Source: Rhyzopertha dominica (taxonomy: Eukaryota; Arthropoda; Insecta; Coleoptera; Bostrichidae). From it: DNA of 64,000 nt. Shown piece by piece: positions 13,278-24,010 of this stretch. Both the position numbers and the translations under genes were made by a program. The stretch is taken from contig QCXZ01000041.1 in assembly GCA_025024175.1 (NCBI GenBank), positions 9,481,786 to 9,545,785 of the forward strand. The letters are read 5' to 3'. The notes beneath the pieces are model-generated. The model had not been told where the DNA came from. It did no database searches and saw nothing but the letters and a program-made list of their open reading frames with translations. Positions within the stretch are counted from its first letter, which is position 1. The number at the start of each line of letters is the position of its first letter.

Positions 13278-14947
13278 CAGGGTCGCTACAAAGTATGGAG
13301 CCAGCAGGTATTTCAGGTTTCGATGTACCTTTTCTTCTGAAATTGCCGAGATATGGGCGAAAGTTGCATTATTTTTAAATCTTCGGGAAAAAAACTGTAT
13401 TCGTTATCGCTAAGTAAGAACAAAAACTCCAGGTCTCTCCATTTTCCTCGTAACTGGTGATAATTTTCATTCACTTTGTTATTTGCAATCGCAATGCCTT
13501 AGTTAACTGAACATGATGATCGCATCGAAATTTTGATGATGATTGGTTATGGAGACAGAAGTTATTCGGAAGTAGTTGCACTCTACAATGAAATTCGTGA
13601 CCCAATTGTCAAATCAACAGTTATTAAAACATTGCAACGTTTTGACGAAACCGGCGGTGTTAAAAATCATCAAAAACCAGGACGTCCAAAGGTTGCTACC
13701 AGTGAGGAAAAAGCTTGAATATCCTTTGAGATGTGCAGGAGAATCCCAAGTGTTCCGTACAACAATTAGCAGAAAAACTGTTCACAAAATTTTGAAACAA
13801 GAAAAGTTTCATCCATAAAAAAATCACTTGTTACAAGAACTGAGCGAAGATGACTTCGATCGGAGGATATAATTTTGCTAAACTGCTATGAACATGATAG
13901 ATGAAGATAAAACATTTTAAATTGGATTATGTTTTCTGAGAAGCGACTTTTAGCCTCAATGGTGATGTGAATAGACACAATCGCAGATATTGTCCGACAC
14001 AAATCCACTTTGGATAGAACAAATCCACACACAACACCCTCAGAAAGTGAATGTCTGGTGTGATATTATCGGTGAACACATTATTGGCCCTTTTTTCATC
14101 GATGGAAATTTGAATGCGGTCAAGTATTTACAGCTCTTGCGAGAACACATTATACCAGAACTTATTCGCCTGTTCCCTAATCGTGAAAATGTGCGCGTTC
14201 TTCTGAACAGATATGGTTTCAGTAAGATGGTGCACCGCCCCATTTTGCAGTCAACGTTCGTGGATATTTGAATCTGACATTTCCAGACAGATGGATTGGT
14301 AGGTGCGGAAAGATAGAATGCCCAGCACGTTCCCCTGAGCTGACGCCGCTTGATTTTTTCCTGTGAAGGTATCTGAAAAAAATCGTATTTATGCTGATTG
14401 GCCACACAATTCAGAACTTACCTTCAAATATGCTACAAAGTACATAAGAAAACTTTTACTCAAGGCTGCATTACAGCCAGGAAGTAAATAGGGAACATTT
14501 TGAGCATCTTCGTAATGTAAATCAGAAAAATACAGCATTTTTCACGGAATCATGTTTTTCTTTTTTTACTTTTTGGGTACCCGATTCGCAATAAATTGAT
14601 CAAACTAGCTTTTTTGTCCATTTTAGCGATAAGAAAATGGTTTTCATTCATTTCGTTCTCTGTCAGGATCAGTTATTGTATTTACACTTTTCTCTACTCA
14701 GAAAAACAAGTGTGTGATACATTTTTGAAATCAGGAAACAATTTTCTTTTCAATGATGTACATTTTGGTCCCCCCTTCCCATTTAAAAAATGCAATTTGC
14801 GCCCATGTCTCGGAAACAAGAGCTGACACTTAGTTGAAAAAATTCTAGAAAATGCATTTTAATTACTCATAGGCCCATGCACAGTTTCAGAAAAATCGGT
14901 CGAACAGAACCTGAAATATCCTGGTTCCATACTTTGTAGCGACCCTG
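13278..14947 (+). mobile_element. DD41D mariner-like transposon, complete but decayed
   Basis: The 1670-bp element is bounded by inverted repeats starting CAGGGTCGCTACAAAGTATG on the left and ending with the inverse on the right. The repeats stay matched for about 40 bp up to an AGGT(A)TTTCAGGTT block. The flanking dinucleotides are TA on both sides (13276-13277 and 14948-14949), the standard Tc1/mariner target duplication. The transposase reads left to right. This element's ends resemble those at 17757-19338 only in the first CAGGGT, so it belongs to a separate subfamily. Confidence 0.85.
13494..14550 (+). pseudogene. Mariner-family transposase (DD41D), multiply frameshifted
   Basis: The start is set at ATG 13494, giving MP-stop-LTEHDDRIEILMMIGYG, which leads straight into the HTH region (YSEVVALYNEIRDP ... 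TVIKTLQRFDETG ... PGRPKVATSEEKA). Later blocks in other frames are ISRKTVHKILKQEKFHP, the strand NVWCDIIGEHIIGPFFIDG, and DGAPPHFAVNVRGYL (about 14228, frame-shifted from the preceding block). The last is ARSPELTPLDFFL followed by TGA (about 14335-14370). Between the Asp of DGAPPHF and the Asp of PLDFF I count 41 residues, which puts it in the DD41D group. The first catalytic Asp block is not readable. Inactive. Confidence 0.8.
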
Positions 14948-15618
14948 TATAATTTAGGTAAACGTAAGTATGTCCACGGACAATTTAAAAACATATAACA
15001 ACAAATAAATAAAAGTTTTACAGTTTCAAATATATCTTTTGATCAAATTTAACATTAAATCGTTTAGTCCGGGTTAGTTTCCTTTCTTTTCAACACTACA
15101 GGGTAACGCATATAACCTGAAGGTTAGGTGTGGTATTTGTGTGTGATCTCCTCTGCTTCTGTAAACTTTTTCTAGTAAGGTAAGCAAACTATTATTTTCC
15201 TTTACATTAGGAATAAGTAATTAAGAGAATTAAAGAAAACTTTTCGTACATATACTATAGAGGCTTCAAATATTCATTTTAATGGGGTTTTCTATTAGTG
15301 AATGTAAATTAAAAAAAAATAGTGGTTGTGGACCTAATGGTACAAGCGAATGTGAATGTATCGTAAATCAGACATCGGCTGTCGAAAATTAGTTCATGTA
15401 GAATATAGAGAATTCTTTTTCTTTCTTGTGGCATAAATAGCATATTGTAGAGCCCCTTTTAGAGACTGTATCCAAACTCCGACATAGATGTCAGAATTAA
15501 GAACTTTAGTTGTCTGAATTATGTTCAACTTATGTAAACGGTGAGCGTCTGTTATTTTTACAGCAAATTTTCGTTTTATTCTTGTTTGTCATTATACAGT
15601 CCTTGTCTCAATTGGAGG

Positions 15619-16410
15619 ATGTCGACGAAAAAGAATTACAGATACAGCAATAAAGATTTAAGGCGCGCTTTGAATGCCATAAAACTGGCGCATTTTGTTT
15701 GACTGCATCAAAACTCCTGTAATGAAAGATCAATTGCTTGACAGTGCATGTCTCCTTGTCAAAAGCTTAAAGCGCTCTAACAGCTTTACAAATGGAAGAC
15801 TAGGTCGCTACTGATATGAATTATTTAATAAAAGGCAACCTGACATTAGTGAACGAATAGCCCAAAACCTGTGCACTTCTCTAGCAGCTAGCGGATGATC
15901 ATCATCTTTTTTAAATATGTATCCAATATTTTTTATCCATGGCTTTTATCCAAAAACCTTCAGTTTCCAATAACATTATACCTGGACAGACATAAATCAC
16001 ATGTTACCCTATATTTGACTGACTTCTGTAGAGAAAAAGAAATAGTCGTTGTAAGCTTACTACCAAATTCCACTCATATTCTGCAACTTCTAGATGAAGT
16101 GTTGAAAAATTAAATATAAAATAGAGAAAGTTCAAAACTTTAAAACCGAAAACAGTTACAAGCATATAGTTAAAAACACCTCTGCCCTTGTTCTTCAGAG
16201 TGCCCTAAAATCAATAACAAATTTGGAAAATATTTTAAAAAAATTAAAGCATGTGGACTTCTTTCATTTCTTCATAACATTAACTTTAGCACACTTCTTA
16301 CTGAAAATGCAGACTTTAAGTTGATGCTATCGCCTTACGAAAGGTGTTTAAAATATATCTAAATAACATTGAATTAGAATCAAAACGTTCCAGTTATTAT
16401 AAGCAGTGGT
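15619..16410 (+). pseudogene. pogo/Tigger-type DDE transposase remnant
   Basis: Recognisable in order: an N-terminal psq-type DNA-binding start (MSTKKNYRYSNKDLRRALNA); a CENP-B HTH piece (FTNGRLGRY ... KRQPDISERIAQNLC); the DDE_1 core (LQFPITLYLDRHKSHVTLYL ... LLPNSTHILQLLDEV, where the family has DGHxSH and NxTHxxQPxDV, so the G of DGH is changed to R); and a C-terminal KACGLLSF block near 16250. The first catalytic block and much of the middle are deleted, and there are several stops. The DDE_1 fold catalyses cut-and-paste transposition into TA sites. No terminal repeats were found. Confidence 0.8.
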
Positions 16411-17454
16411 AAGTGATTTTATCCGATGAACCCCATTCCCCAAGTCGATTTGACATTTGTCAATATTTTGTTGTAACTGTTATTTACTGTCATACTTACC
16501 GTTATTAACCAATATTGCTGAGAAAAGGCAATATAAAGTTGTAAAAATATAGACATCGTAGAAAAAGTATAGTACATTACTCGAATTGTAAGGCAATTAC
16601 GCACGCGTGGAAATGCTTCGTTATGTAATATACTATTACATTATCAAAAGAAAATTACTTAAGAAAAATGTTGGAGTCCAAGAAATAATAAAAGGCATGA
16701 TGTAAAAAGTCTAAAACTTGTATGCAGTATCGAGTTGCAACAGTTCTGTAACTTACAAAACCGTTTACTAACCAAAGTTTGATTCTCATATGTAATAAGT
16801 TCGTTTCTGCGAACTAATGCAACGTTGCTATATACCCCAAGAGTTATGAACCTACTAAGCCAATGTTTGTACGTACTGTTTGAATTGGTGATTACACATT
16901 CCACGTCTCTCGAAATCCTCCTTCTGGTTAGGTGTCAACTCAGTATATCATACACGGCAATTACCCGCATTATACGCGATAAAACTACACCGTCTAATGA
17001 AAAACGTCATGATTTTATACAGGCGGTATAGAAATTTATGTTGATGTTTATATTTTCACGGCAAAATATAGAAGACAATAATTGCCGGTTCACGCTCACA
17101 CTCGCACAAGAAATGTGCTATTACAACGTTACAGTTAATCACGACCATAAAGCAGTGCGCTGTGACATTTAGTGCGAACTTGCAGAGCACCATTGTAGGA
17201 TATACTCTCTAGATATCCATGAAAATGTGTCTTCGTTGCATTAGACATTGGCCAGTGCCATAAAAATGTGGTTTAGGTTTTAGTAAATATACCATCATCG
17301 TAATATTCGATGTTAAATTGTATTGAGTCAGAAGAGAGTTTCCACCAGTTGGTATAACAGGTTAAACTCATCAAGTCACCGACGATCTGTTGACGAACGA
17401 AGAAAACGGAGCGAAAGGGGGATGTGATTTATCGGTTACTAGTATAACGTAATC
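16411..17454. other. No recognisable gene
   Basis: Nothing supported on either strand before the hAT-like terminus at 17455. Confidence 0.5.
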
Positions 17455-17754
17455 CAGTGATCGCCAACGTGTTTAATGAGATGAGCTTCTTTGATTTTGA
17501 AATAAGCAGTGAGCTACCTAAGTGCAAGTAAGTAACATAAGCCAAATTAAATGAAATAATACACAGTTGTATTCGATAGACATTAATTTATTCTACTAAT
17601 CAACGAATGTTACTAATACATACCAATAATAAACTAATAACAGAATAACTAATATTACTTATACAAACTATATATGGAAGTATATCCACACCTATCAATC
17701 GTAGATGTTTGAAAAATAAACAAAACTTTTATTCAGCTTCAATGGCATGTTACA
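17455..17754 (-). mobile_element. hAT transposon terminal region
   Basis: CAGTGATCGCCAACGTG at 17455-17471 matches the general hAT terminal pattern (CAGTGnTnnnCAAC), followed by GAGC-rich subterminal words. It faces the hAT transposase C-terminus at 19353-19661 (minus strand), from which it is separated by the inserted mariner. I take it as the 3' end of that hAT copy. The partner terminus and the 8-bp duplication were not found. Confidence 0.5.
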
Positions 17755-17756
17755 TA

Positions 17757-19338
17757 CAGGGTGTTTCCTAAGTAATCTAAAATATTATTTGGGCCGCTTC
17801 GTCACCCAATTTTAAGACGAAAAGTTCATATAAACATGTGTGGTAAGTCTTGTCGTTAATGAGATACAGGGTGTTTTATTATTTTATTAGAAGCAACAAC
17901 ATGTGTTAAACATAAAGAAAAAATAGTACATTTCAGAGCATATGTTCAAAATGTCCACCTGCAGCTAAAATGCAAGCATCTGCTCGATGTCTAATTGATT
18001 GCCGAATACGTTCGAAGATACCAGGATTGTTACGAATAACATTACAGCCTTGTATGATACGATTTTGAAGATCTTGTACGTTTAATATCGGGGTTGTGTA
18101 AATGAGCGATTTCAAATATCCCCACACACAAAAATCCAGAGGATTGTGTCCCGGTGATCTAGGGGGCCACGGGTGTGGAGATCCTCGTCCGATCCAATGG
18201 TCTGGAAAAACGTTATTTAAAAACTCGCGTACAATCACTGAAAAATGTGGAGGAGCTCCGTCATGCATGAACCACATGCGCCTTCTAATAATAAGAGGTA
18301 CATCTTCCATAAGAACTGGAAGTTCATTTTCTAGAAAATTAAGGTATGTCTCACCGGTCAACCGTGCAGGAAGGAAAAATGGTCCTAGTAAATAATCATC
18401 GATGATGCCAAGCCAAACATTGACCGAAAATGTTTGTTGAAATCGTTTTACACTTATGGCATGTGGATTTACATCTGCCCATATGTGGTTATTATGAAAA
18501 TTCATAATGCCATGTCTTGAAAAGTTGGCTTCATCCGTATACAGAATATTGGCAGCAAAATTGGGATTGTTTGCGATTTTATTTAAAACCCATTGGCAAT
18601 ACTGTATGCGAAGCGGATAGTCAGTAGGTAGCAAATGTTGTACACGTTGAACGTGATATGGATACAATAAGTTATCTTTTAAAATATTCCAAACAGTTCT
18701 GTTACCAACATTTAGTTCATCAGCAATTTTTCTGGTACTCGTTTCTGGATGTTGATCAATCACTTGAAGAATCTGGTTTTCCAATTGTGGAGTTCTCACA
18801 ATTCTGGGTCGTCCAATAATATTCTTTGATTTGGCAAAAGTTCCAGTTTCTTGTAAACGAATATGTAGCTTAGTAAACGTATCTGAACATGGTAAGCGAT
18901 TATTTGGATGGCTGGGCATACATACGTCTAGCCTCTAAGGCATTACCATTCGCTAATCCATACAAAAAGTGCATATTAGCCATTTCAGCATTAGTAAACA
19001 CAGGCATCGTTGTTAACTTAACACAAAAAGGTCGTATTTATAAAAATTTCTTGTTCGTTTTTTTGCGTTGATTTTTAGGTTTGACACAGTATTTGTCAAC
19101 GTTACTCCAAAGGCCACTTAGAATAAACATGTTTTTTCGTATAACTTTTAAAAACCAGTAGCGTCACCAGGAAAAATTAATTTCAAATACACTCAGACCT
19201 GATTTATTACAAACAATTCAACACCCTGTACCTCATTAACGACAAGACTTATCACACATGTTTATATGAACTTTTCGTCTCAAAATTGAGTGACAAAGCG
19301 TCCCATATAATATTTTAGATTACTTAGGAAACACCCTG
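17757..19338 (-). mobile_element. DD41D (rosa-like) mariner element with long TIRs
   Basis: A complete 1582-bp element. The TIRs are 119 bp each (17757-17875 and 19220-19338) with only about 8 mismatches. They are flanked by TA at 17755-17756 and 19339-19340. Each repeat begins with CAGGGTGTT and ends internally with a second CAGGGTGTT in the same direction, a possible pair of transposase-binding or cleavage-related sites. It sits inside hAT-derived sequence, so it inserted after the hAT. High arm identity suggests relative youth. Confidence 0.93.
17933..19007 (-). pseudogene. DD41D mariner transposase with one frameshift
   Basis: From 18919 to 17933 there is an open frame of 328 codons. It holds HTH segments (LENQILQVIDQHPETSTRKI; DELNVGNRTVWNILKDN), then the catalytic residues in LYTDEANFS (D129), MHDGAPPHF (D220) and NPLDFCVWGY (D262). 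The spacing D220-D262 leaves 41 residues, diagnostic of DD41D. The true start is upstream in another frame: ATG at 19007 opens MPVFTNAEMANMHFLYGLAN and continues to MYAQPSK before a stop. A single indel near 18910 thus separates about 30 N-terminal residues from the rest. The main frame has an in-frame TAG a few codons before its ATG. Otherwise the protein is undamaged, so the copy is nearly intact. Confidence 0.92.
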
Positions 19339-19344
19339 TATATT

Positions 19345-19661
19345 TTAATAAAGGTTGATAAAAAAAAGTAACCCACTATTTTGATCAAGATAAATGCATG
19401 CATGTTCAATGAGAAGTTTGATACAGCCATTCGAATACAATTATCGAAATGTTCATCTGTAAGTCGATTGCGGTATTTATTCTTAATAAATTTCATATTG
19501 GAAAACGAAGATTTACACAAGTAGGTTGAACTAAATAACGCTTGTGCTTTCAAGGACACACAACATAGAAATGGATATTTGTCTTTACTGACTATAGGCC
19601 AGATACATTTTGTACTTGAGACTAACGATTTTAAAGCTAAATCATTTTGAAACGCAATCAC
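19345..19661 (-). pseudogene. hAT transposase C-terminal (dimerisation) fragment
   Basis: The minus-strand frame carries the hAT C-terminal dimerisation signature: TYLCKSSFSNMKFIKNKY followed by RNRLTDEHFDNCIRMAVS. In the family this reads (C/S)ESxFSxMKxIKxKxRxxLTDEHL. Upstream the copy gives FQNDLALKS ... IWPIVSKDKYPFL and then stops abruptly at about 19661, where LINE sequence begins, so the catalytic RNase H-like core is missing. It belongs with the hAT end at 17455; the two were split by the mariner insertion. Confidence 0.8.
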
Positions 19662-20290
19662 GCGATGTCCTCGTCAAAATTCTATATAACACAAGTTTCC
19701 AACTGTTGGGTATCAATTTCCACGAAGGGTTAGCCAAGTTTCGGACAAACATTATAAGGTGATCCGAATCCAGAACGGAAAGAAAGGTCTTGCTGCGAAG
19801 TCCACGAGCATTCTGATAGTACAAGCGTACTACTACTAACAGAGGTTTTTCATTACTAAAAGAAGACTTCGAGGTATTTACGTCAGTATCACTCATGTTT
19901 GCAGAGTCGGATGGTTGTCCCTGTTTTTCGAGAAAAAATAGCGACTGACATTAGTATTTGCACGTCAGAATTCAGGATTACGAACAACTCATTCCATTAC
20001 AGATGGCAGTTTAATAACAAACGCACTAGATGGTGGCTTTCTGCTAAAATGAGCTCTACAGAAAAGCTTGCAGTATCATCCAGTTCTTTCAGGACATCCA
20101 AAATATCATTCGCTGATTGGTCAGGGCTTAAATTAGAAACATAAAGCCACGAGTACCCTTCCATCGCTTTAAGCTCAGCTTTTGTACCAGTAACAGTATT
20201 TTTCGAGACGAACTTTTCAGGTCTCTGTATCAATGCTTTCATGAATGAATATCGTTCTGATGCACCGCTATGAGAAGTTCCGTTCACGGC
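19662..20290 (-). pseudogene. LINE fragment: ORF1 end and endonuclease start
   Basis: Minus strand. From about 20175 the frame reads AELKAMEGYSWLYVSNLSPDQ and ANDILDVLKELDD, like the C-terminal domain of the ORF1 or gag-like proteins that precede insect LINE ORF2. After about 150 further bases comes LYYQNARGLRSKTFLSVL (about 19825). This is the typical first strand of the AP-like endonuclease domain (I-x-YQNxRGLRxK). The endonuclease is then lost at the junction with hAT sequence. Frames are interrupted. The identification rests on these two motifs. Confidence 0.6.
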
Positions 20291-20504
20291 GCTATTAGAA
20301 GCTATCCCCAGGCCAGAAAGATAACTCTCAGTAGCATTTTTATTTCAATTCGGAGATTGCGACAGCCATTGCGCTAGTGTTGGCTGATATTAATTGCATG
20401 GTGTTATTGAGCTACACATCGCGATAAGACATGTGTGTAAAATATTAAGCGCACTATTCAATTACAGAGTATATTAACTATTCCAACTATTAACCACTAT
20501 GTTG

Positions 20505-21725
20505 TTCGTTTGCAAATAAGACCATCGAATACATCCCTGTCTGCGTTTATTTATGAAGACTAAGAGTTCCATCTTTGCCGGGTTAATCGAGAAGTCTCTT
20601 TGTTCACACCATCTACTGGTCCTGTTTAAAGCAATTTGCATCCGGTCTGAAACCGGCTCCAGAAATTTGTCGGAAATAACAATGTACAGGTCATCTGCAT
20701 AATCCTGCGCATAGTATCCATTTTTGTTAAGGTCAACAAGGACAGTGCCCACTACGAGAGACCACAAGAGGGAAGATAACACCCCTCCTTGCGGACAACC
20801 TCGCACAGCGGACGCCTCGAACCTAGTTTCCTCCAAAGTCCTCCTAAGGCACGGCAACAGAGCATCGACTACCTAGATCCATTCTACAATGGCGCTAATC
20901 GCCCCTGCTTGCCACCGCAGAACAAAGAGCATCAAATGAAGGATTGTTAAAGGCTCCTTCAATATCCAGAAAAGTAGCTGGAGCCCATTCCTTTCTGGAT
21001 AGCGCATTCTCAGCTCGGCAGGTGAGCTATTTATGTAGACATGCCTGATCAGTAGGCTTTCTGATCAGCCTGATCGGTCAAAAATCCTTAGGCTGGTCAT
21101 TGTCGACCAGCTTTTAGTATAAACACAACGCGACACCATCTCCAAGACATCGGTATGTGTCCCAAAGCTATTGATGCTTTAATTATGTGATAAAGGTTTT
21201 ACAATATCACCCGTCTCCCTGTGAAGCACGGGAAAGATGATGCCATCAGGTCCCGCCGACTTAAATAGGTCAAAGGAATTAATTGCTCATCTTAGTTTGT
21301 CAAAAGTTACAACATCCGAAGCCACGTCCCAAGCTTTCTCAGCCCCGGTTCCTTGGGCCACGTTGTCGTCCAAACCTGTATCGGATCCCGGAAAGTGAGT
21401 CTGCAGACACTCTAGTGCGGCGCCTTCAGTTTCCGTATAGGAACTATCTGGCAGTCGCAGAGCGCCAACCTCCACCCGACTCTTCCCGAGAACTTATCTA
21501 AGTCTGCAGATAGTTGGAAGGTGTTCTATGCTGGTAGAAAACTTCCTCCAGCAGTCCTTTTTCCTCTTTTTAATGAGACGTTTGAACGTCCTTTGTGTTT
21601 TCTTATAGGATTTCCATTCGAAAGGCTCGTTTAGTCGCATAGCCAGGTCGAACTTTTTACGAGTTTCCTTTCGCAATGACTCAAATTCACCGTTCCGCCA
21701 CGGTGCTTTTTTGTGTAACCCTTTT
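20505..21725 (-). pseudogene. LINE reverse transcriptase, same family as the 54-kb copy
   Basis: Minus strand from about 21725: linker FESLRKETRKKFDLAM ... NEPFEWKSYKKTQRTFKRL; then VGALRLPDSSYTETEGAALE; then the region matching 54401 onward (GVALCLY-K-AGR, AFNNPSF); then 20857-20530 with SAVRGCPQGGVLSSLLWSL, QDYADDLYIVISDKF and RTSRWCEQRDFSINPAKMEL. The protein is about 80-90 percent identical by eye to the 54-kb copy. YADD is retained but several stops and frameshifts occur, and similarity ends near 20505, before the RNase H domain. This is the 3'-oriented half of a copy whose 5' part is inverted (next entry). Confidence 0.85.
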
Positions 21726-22045
21726 TTAAAGTGCAGTTTTCCTCAACGCAAGTGATTATGGCGCCCGTTAACTGGGGCCAGCACCCAGGTATCACACTCT
21801 GCTCTAGAGCCTGGGTAAGATATTTTTATGATTGGAGGGTGCTGAGGGAACTAAGTATATCGGACTACAGGTACATTCAATTTAAGCTAAAACGAGTTGT
21901 GAAAGGGTCAAAATGTACCTTCATAAATCCCAAACAAACCGACTGGGACTCGTATCGAAAGGACCTGTTGGCTAAAATCTCGATGAATCGAGCGAGACCT
22001 CGAACTAGTAGAGAACTGGACCTGGCCGGGATTAAATTTTAACCG
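21726..22045 (+). pseudogene. Inverted 5' segment of the same LINE (endonuclease end and linker)
   Basis: Plus-strand frame 21731-22042 contains DWRVLRELSISDYRYIQFKL, the end of the AP-endonuclease domain (LSDHRYI motif), followed by the linker with QTDWDSYRKDLLAKI and TSRELDLAGI. In intact LINEs this segment lies immediately upstream of the linker seen on the other strand at 21725. The two pieces are therefore neighbours in the element joined head to head, the layout produced by twin priming. The join lies at about 21726, with a short missing piece. Confidence 0.7.
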
Positions 22046-22599
22046 AGTTTATGCGTACTACTCTACATAGTTTATGGAAGATAAAATCCCTATTTTTCAT
22101 TATATCGATTTGAGATTTTTTATCTGAGCGCTTAAATTATTTCTCTCGGGAGTTGACATCGTACTTTTTCAAAATTCACGCTGACTTTTGCCGAAAAAAA
22201 TAAAAAGGTGCAAGAAAAAAATTAAGATTAAAACAAACAAAGAAATAAGACGAGAGCACCAGAGAAAATTTAATTTTGATACGCAAAACATTTATTCTTT
22301 TCTTTATCACAGCAAAAATAATGAAATTTTGTTGCATCAAATGTGAACAATTTTAGCACCGAGGGAGTTAACCTTTAATGCTTTGTGGGGCGGAGCTTCG
22401 CGCTCGTAAACTGTGCAGATGTACCCCTTGTTGCAATCCTTTTATAATTTGCAGATGGATCATTGTGGTCGTAAATTATCTGTATTTATTGTCTCTTCTT
22501 AAAACTGTCATCACTTTTGTTTTTATCACTAGGGAAATCTTAGATGCTACTCGAAGGTTTTAGTTTTGAATACACACGCGGAAAGAGTACTTTTGAGGG

Positions 22600-24010
22600 T
22601 TAAAACAGGAGCATTGCTATGCATAGGTGTGTAAAAAAATTTTGCATCAATTGTGCAAAGGCAGAGAACAATCCCAGTGCAGCGCACAAATGCACAAAAA
22701 ATTGGAATATCTACTTGAATGGAATCCGATATAATTGCTGAAAGTTTCAAAGTTTTGATATGCACGGACTGAAGTATGTAAAACTGGAAGGTGACAGCGA
22801 CAGACTTCTGCCCGCAAAACCTTACGGAACACAACTAGCTCGCCAAATGTATAAACCATCTGCTGAGAAACTGTCTCAGAATTGCATCAAATGGCAAAAA
22901 GTCGTTTAAGTTCGACAAAAAATAAGGTTTACCTGTGAAGCTGCAGAAAAGTTTGAAATCTAACATAGAGCGAATAAAGAAAGCCCTAAATTTCAGGAAA
23001 ACGGAGAATGTTCCGTTTGATCATAAAAATTGTGAAAATTACTTTTGTACAGAAGCAAAACCAAACGAAGAGAACTTCATTTCTGAGATGGACGAATGTG
23101 GTTTGCTTGGCGACTAACTGACATGCTCTAAAAGATTAGTGCAAAATGTTCATAACCTTTTAATAAGATAATTTTTTGTCGGATAGATCGCTGTCTCTTG
23201 AAAACACTGACAAAAAATTAATAGTCTGACGTTTCGATTACGCCTGTAATCTTTGTCAAAGACGAAGAACCTCAATCGAAACGTCAGACTATTAATTTTT
23301 TGTCAGTGTTTTCAAGAGACAGCGATCTATCCGACAAAATATTATCTTATTATATTATGGACGCTGAAAGCATTCACCCCCGTATTCATAACCTTTTATT
23401 AAACATGACTAGCAACGCAACAGGAACAAATAATTCATCAAAAAATTGCCAAACGAACCCCCGGAAAATTTACAAAAAAAAAGGATATGAGCCGTATTCG
23501 TAAGCGGAAACGCGATAAAGCTTGTAGAAAACTTTTCGCAGATGACCAACCACAAAAAAAGAAAAACAAGTCGGTTGGTCCCGATTCAGATCATGGCCAA
23601 GTCAACAGTGAATCTGATGAAGAAGATATCATCGATGATGACTATAAAGAGCAACAAATGGGAGAACTGCTTCCAAAAACTTCAACAGGACTTGATGAAA
23701 TAGAAAAAGGTGGTTCCAAGAACGATCATATTAACTGGTTCCAATGTTCGTCGTGTTGTATTTCGCCGCAATCCCAATACCTATGACATTCTTGCTAAAA
23801 AATTTTTTCATTCTCTTTGCAAAGGCAATAAATATATGCGTTNAAGCAGTGATAATGAAGACTTGGCAAAAAAAAATTGAAACTTTAACTGGATTTAAAA
23901 TTAAAAACTCTGGTTTATTTGTGCATTGCAATCACCAATTTCATGATACCAATCCAATCAATGACACTGCCATTATAGAAATTAAATATCCTAGCTCCAT
24001 AATAGTTATC
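22600..24010 (+). pseudogene. Mutator-like transposase with YqaJ-type nuclease remnant
   Basis: In order: CINCAKAENNPSAAHKCTKNW (about 22638), the cysteine/histidine block of insect Mutator-type transposases; HGLKYVKLEGDSD ... KPYGTQLA; KLQKSLKSNIERIKKALNF; HKNCENYFCTEAKPNEENF (22935-23117); then, after an inserted PLE remnant, HNLLLNMTSNAT; a basic stretch RKRKRDKACRKLF; an acidic stretch; and finally the nuclease-like part (NVRRVVFRRNPNTYDIL, GFKIKNSGLFVHCNHQF, DTAIIEIKYPS). The last keeps the E-x-K of YqaJ/PD-(D/E)xK exonucleases. Frameshifts are present, so it is dead. The combination in one reading direction implies a two-domain ancestor. Confidence 0.7.
23167..23384 (-). mobile_element. 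Palindromic Penelope-like remnant with 18-bp target duplication
   Basis: A 218-bp insertion inside the Mutator ORF. Inverted arms at 23165-23239 and 23274-23348 (about 75 bp) match the terminal arms of the PLE at 59343-60606. The extra terminal tag of about 32 bases, ending CATTCACCCCCGTA, also matches that copy's start. Flanks are TTCATAACCTTTTAATAA (23149-23166) and TTCATAACCTTTTATTAA (23385-23402), an 18-bp duplication with one mismatch. Removing the insert restores the Mutator-like reading across HNLLLN. All reverse-transcriptase and GIY-YIG sequence is absent. Confidence 0.85.

Noticed and set aside
18102..18395. Open frame on the plus strand of about 97 codons
   Set aside because: It is the antisense shadow of the DD41D mariner transposase coded on the minus strand.
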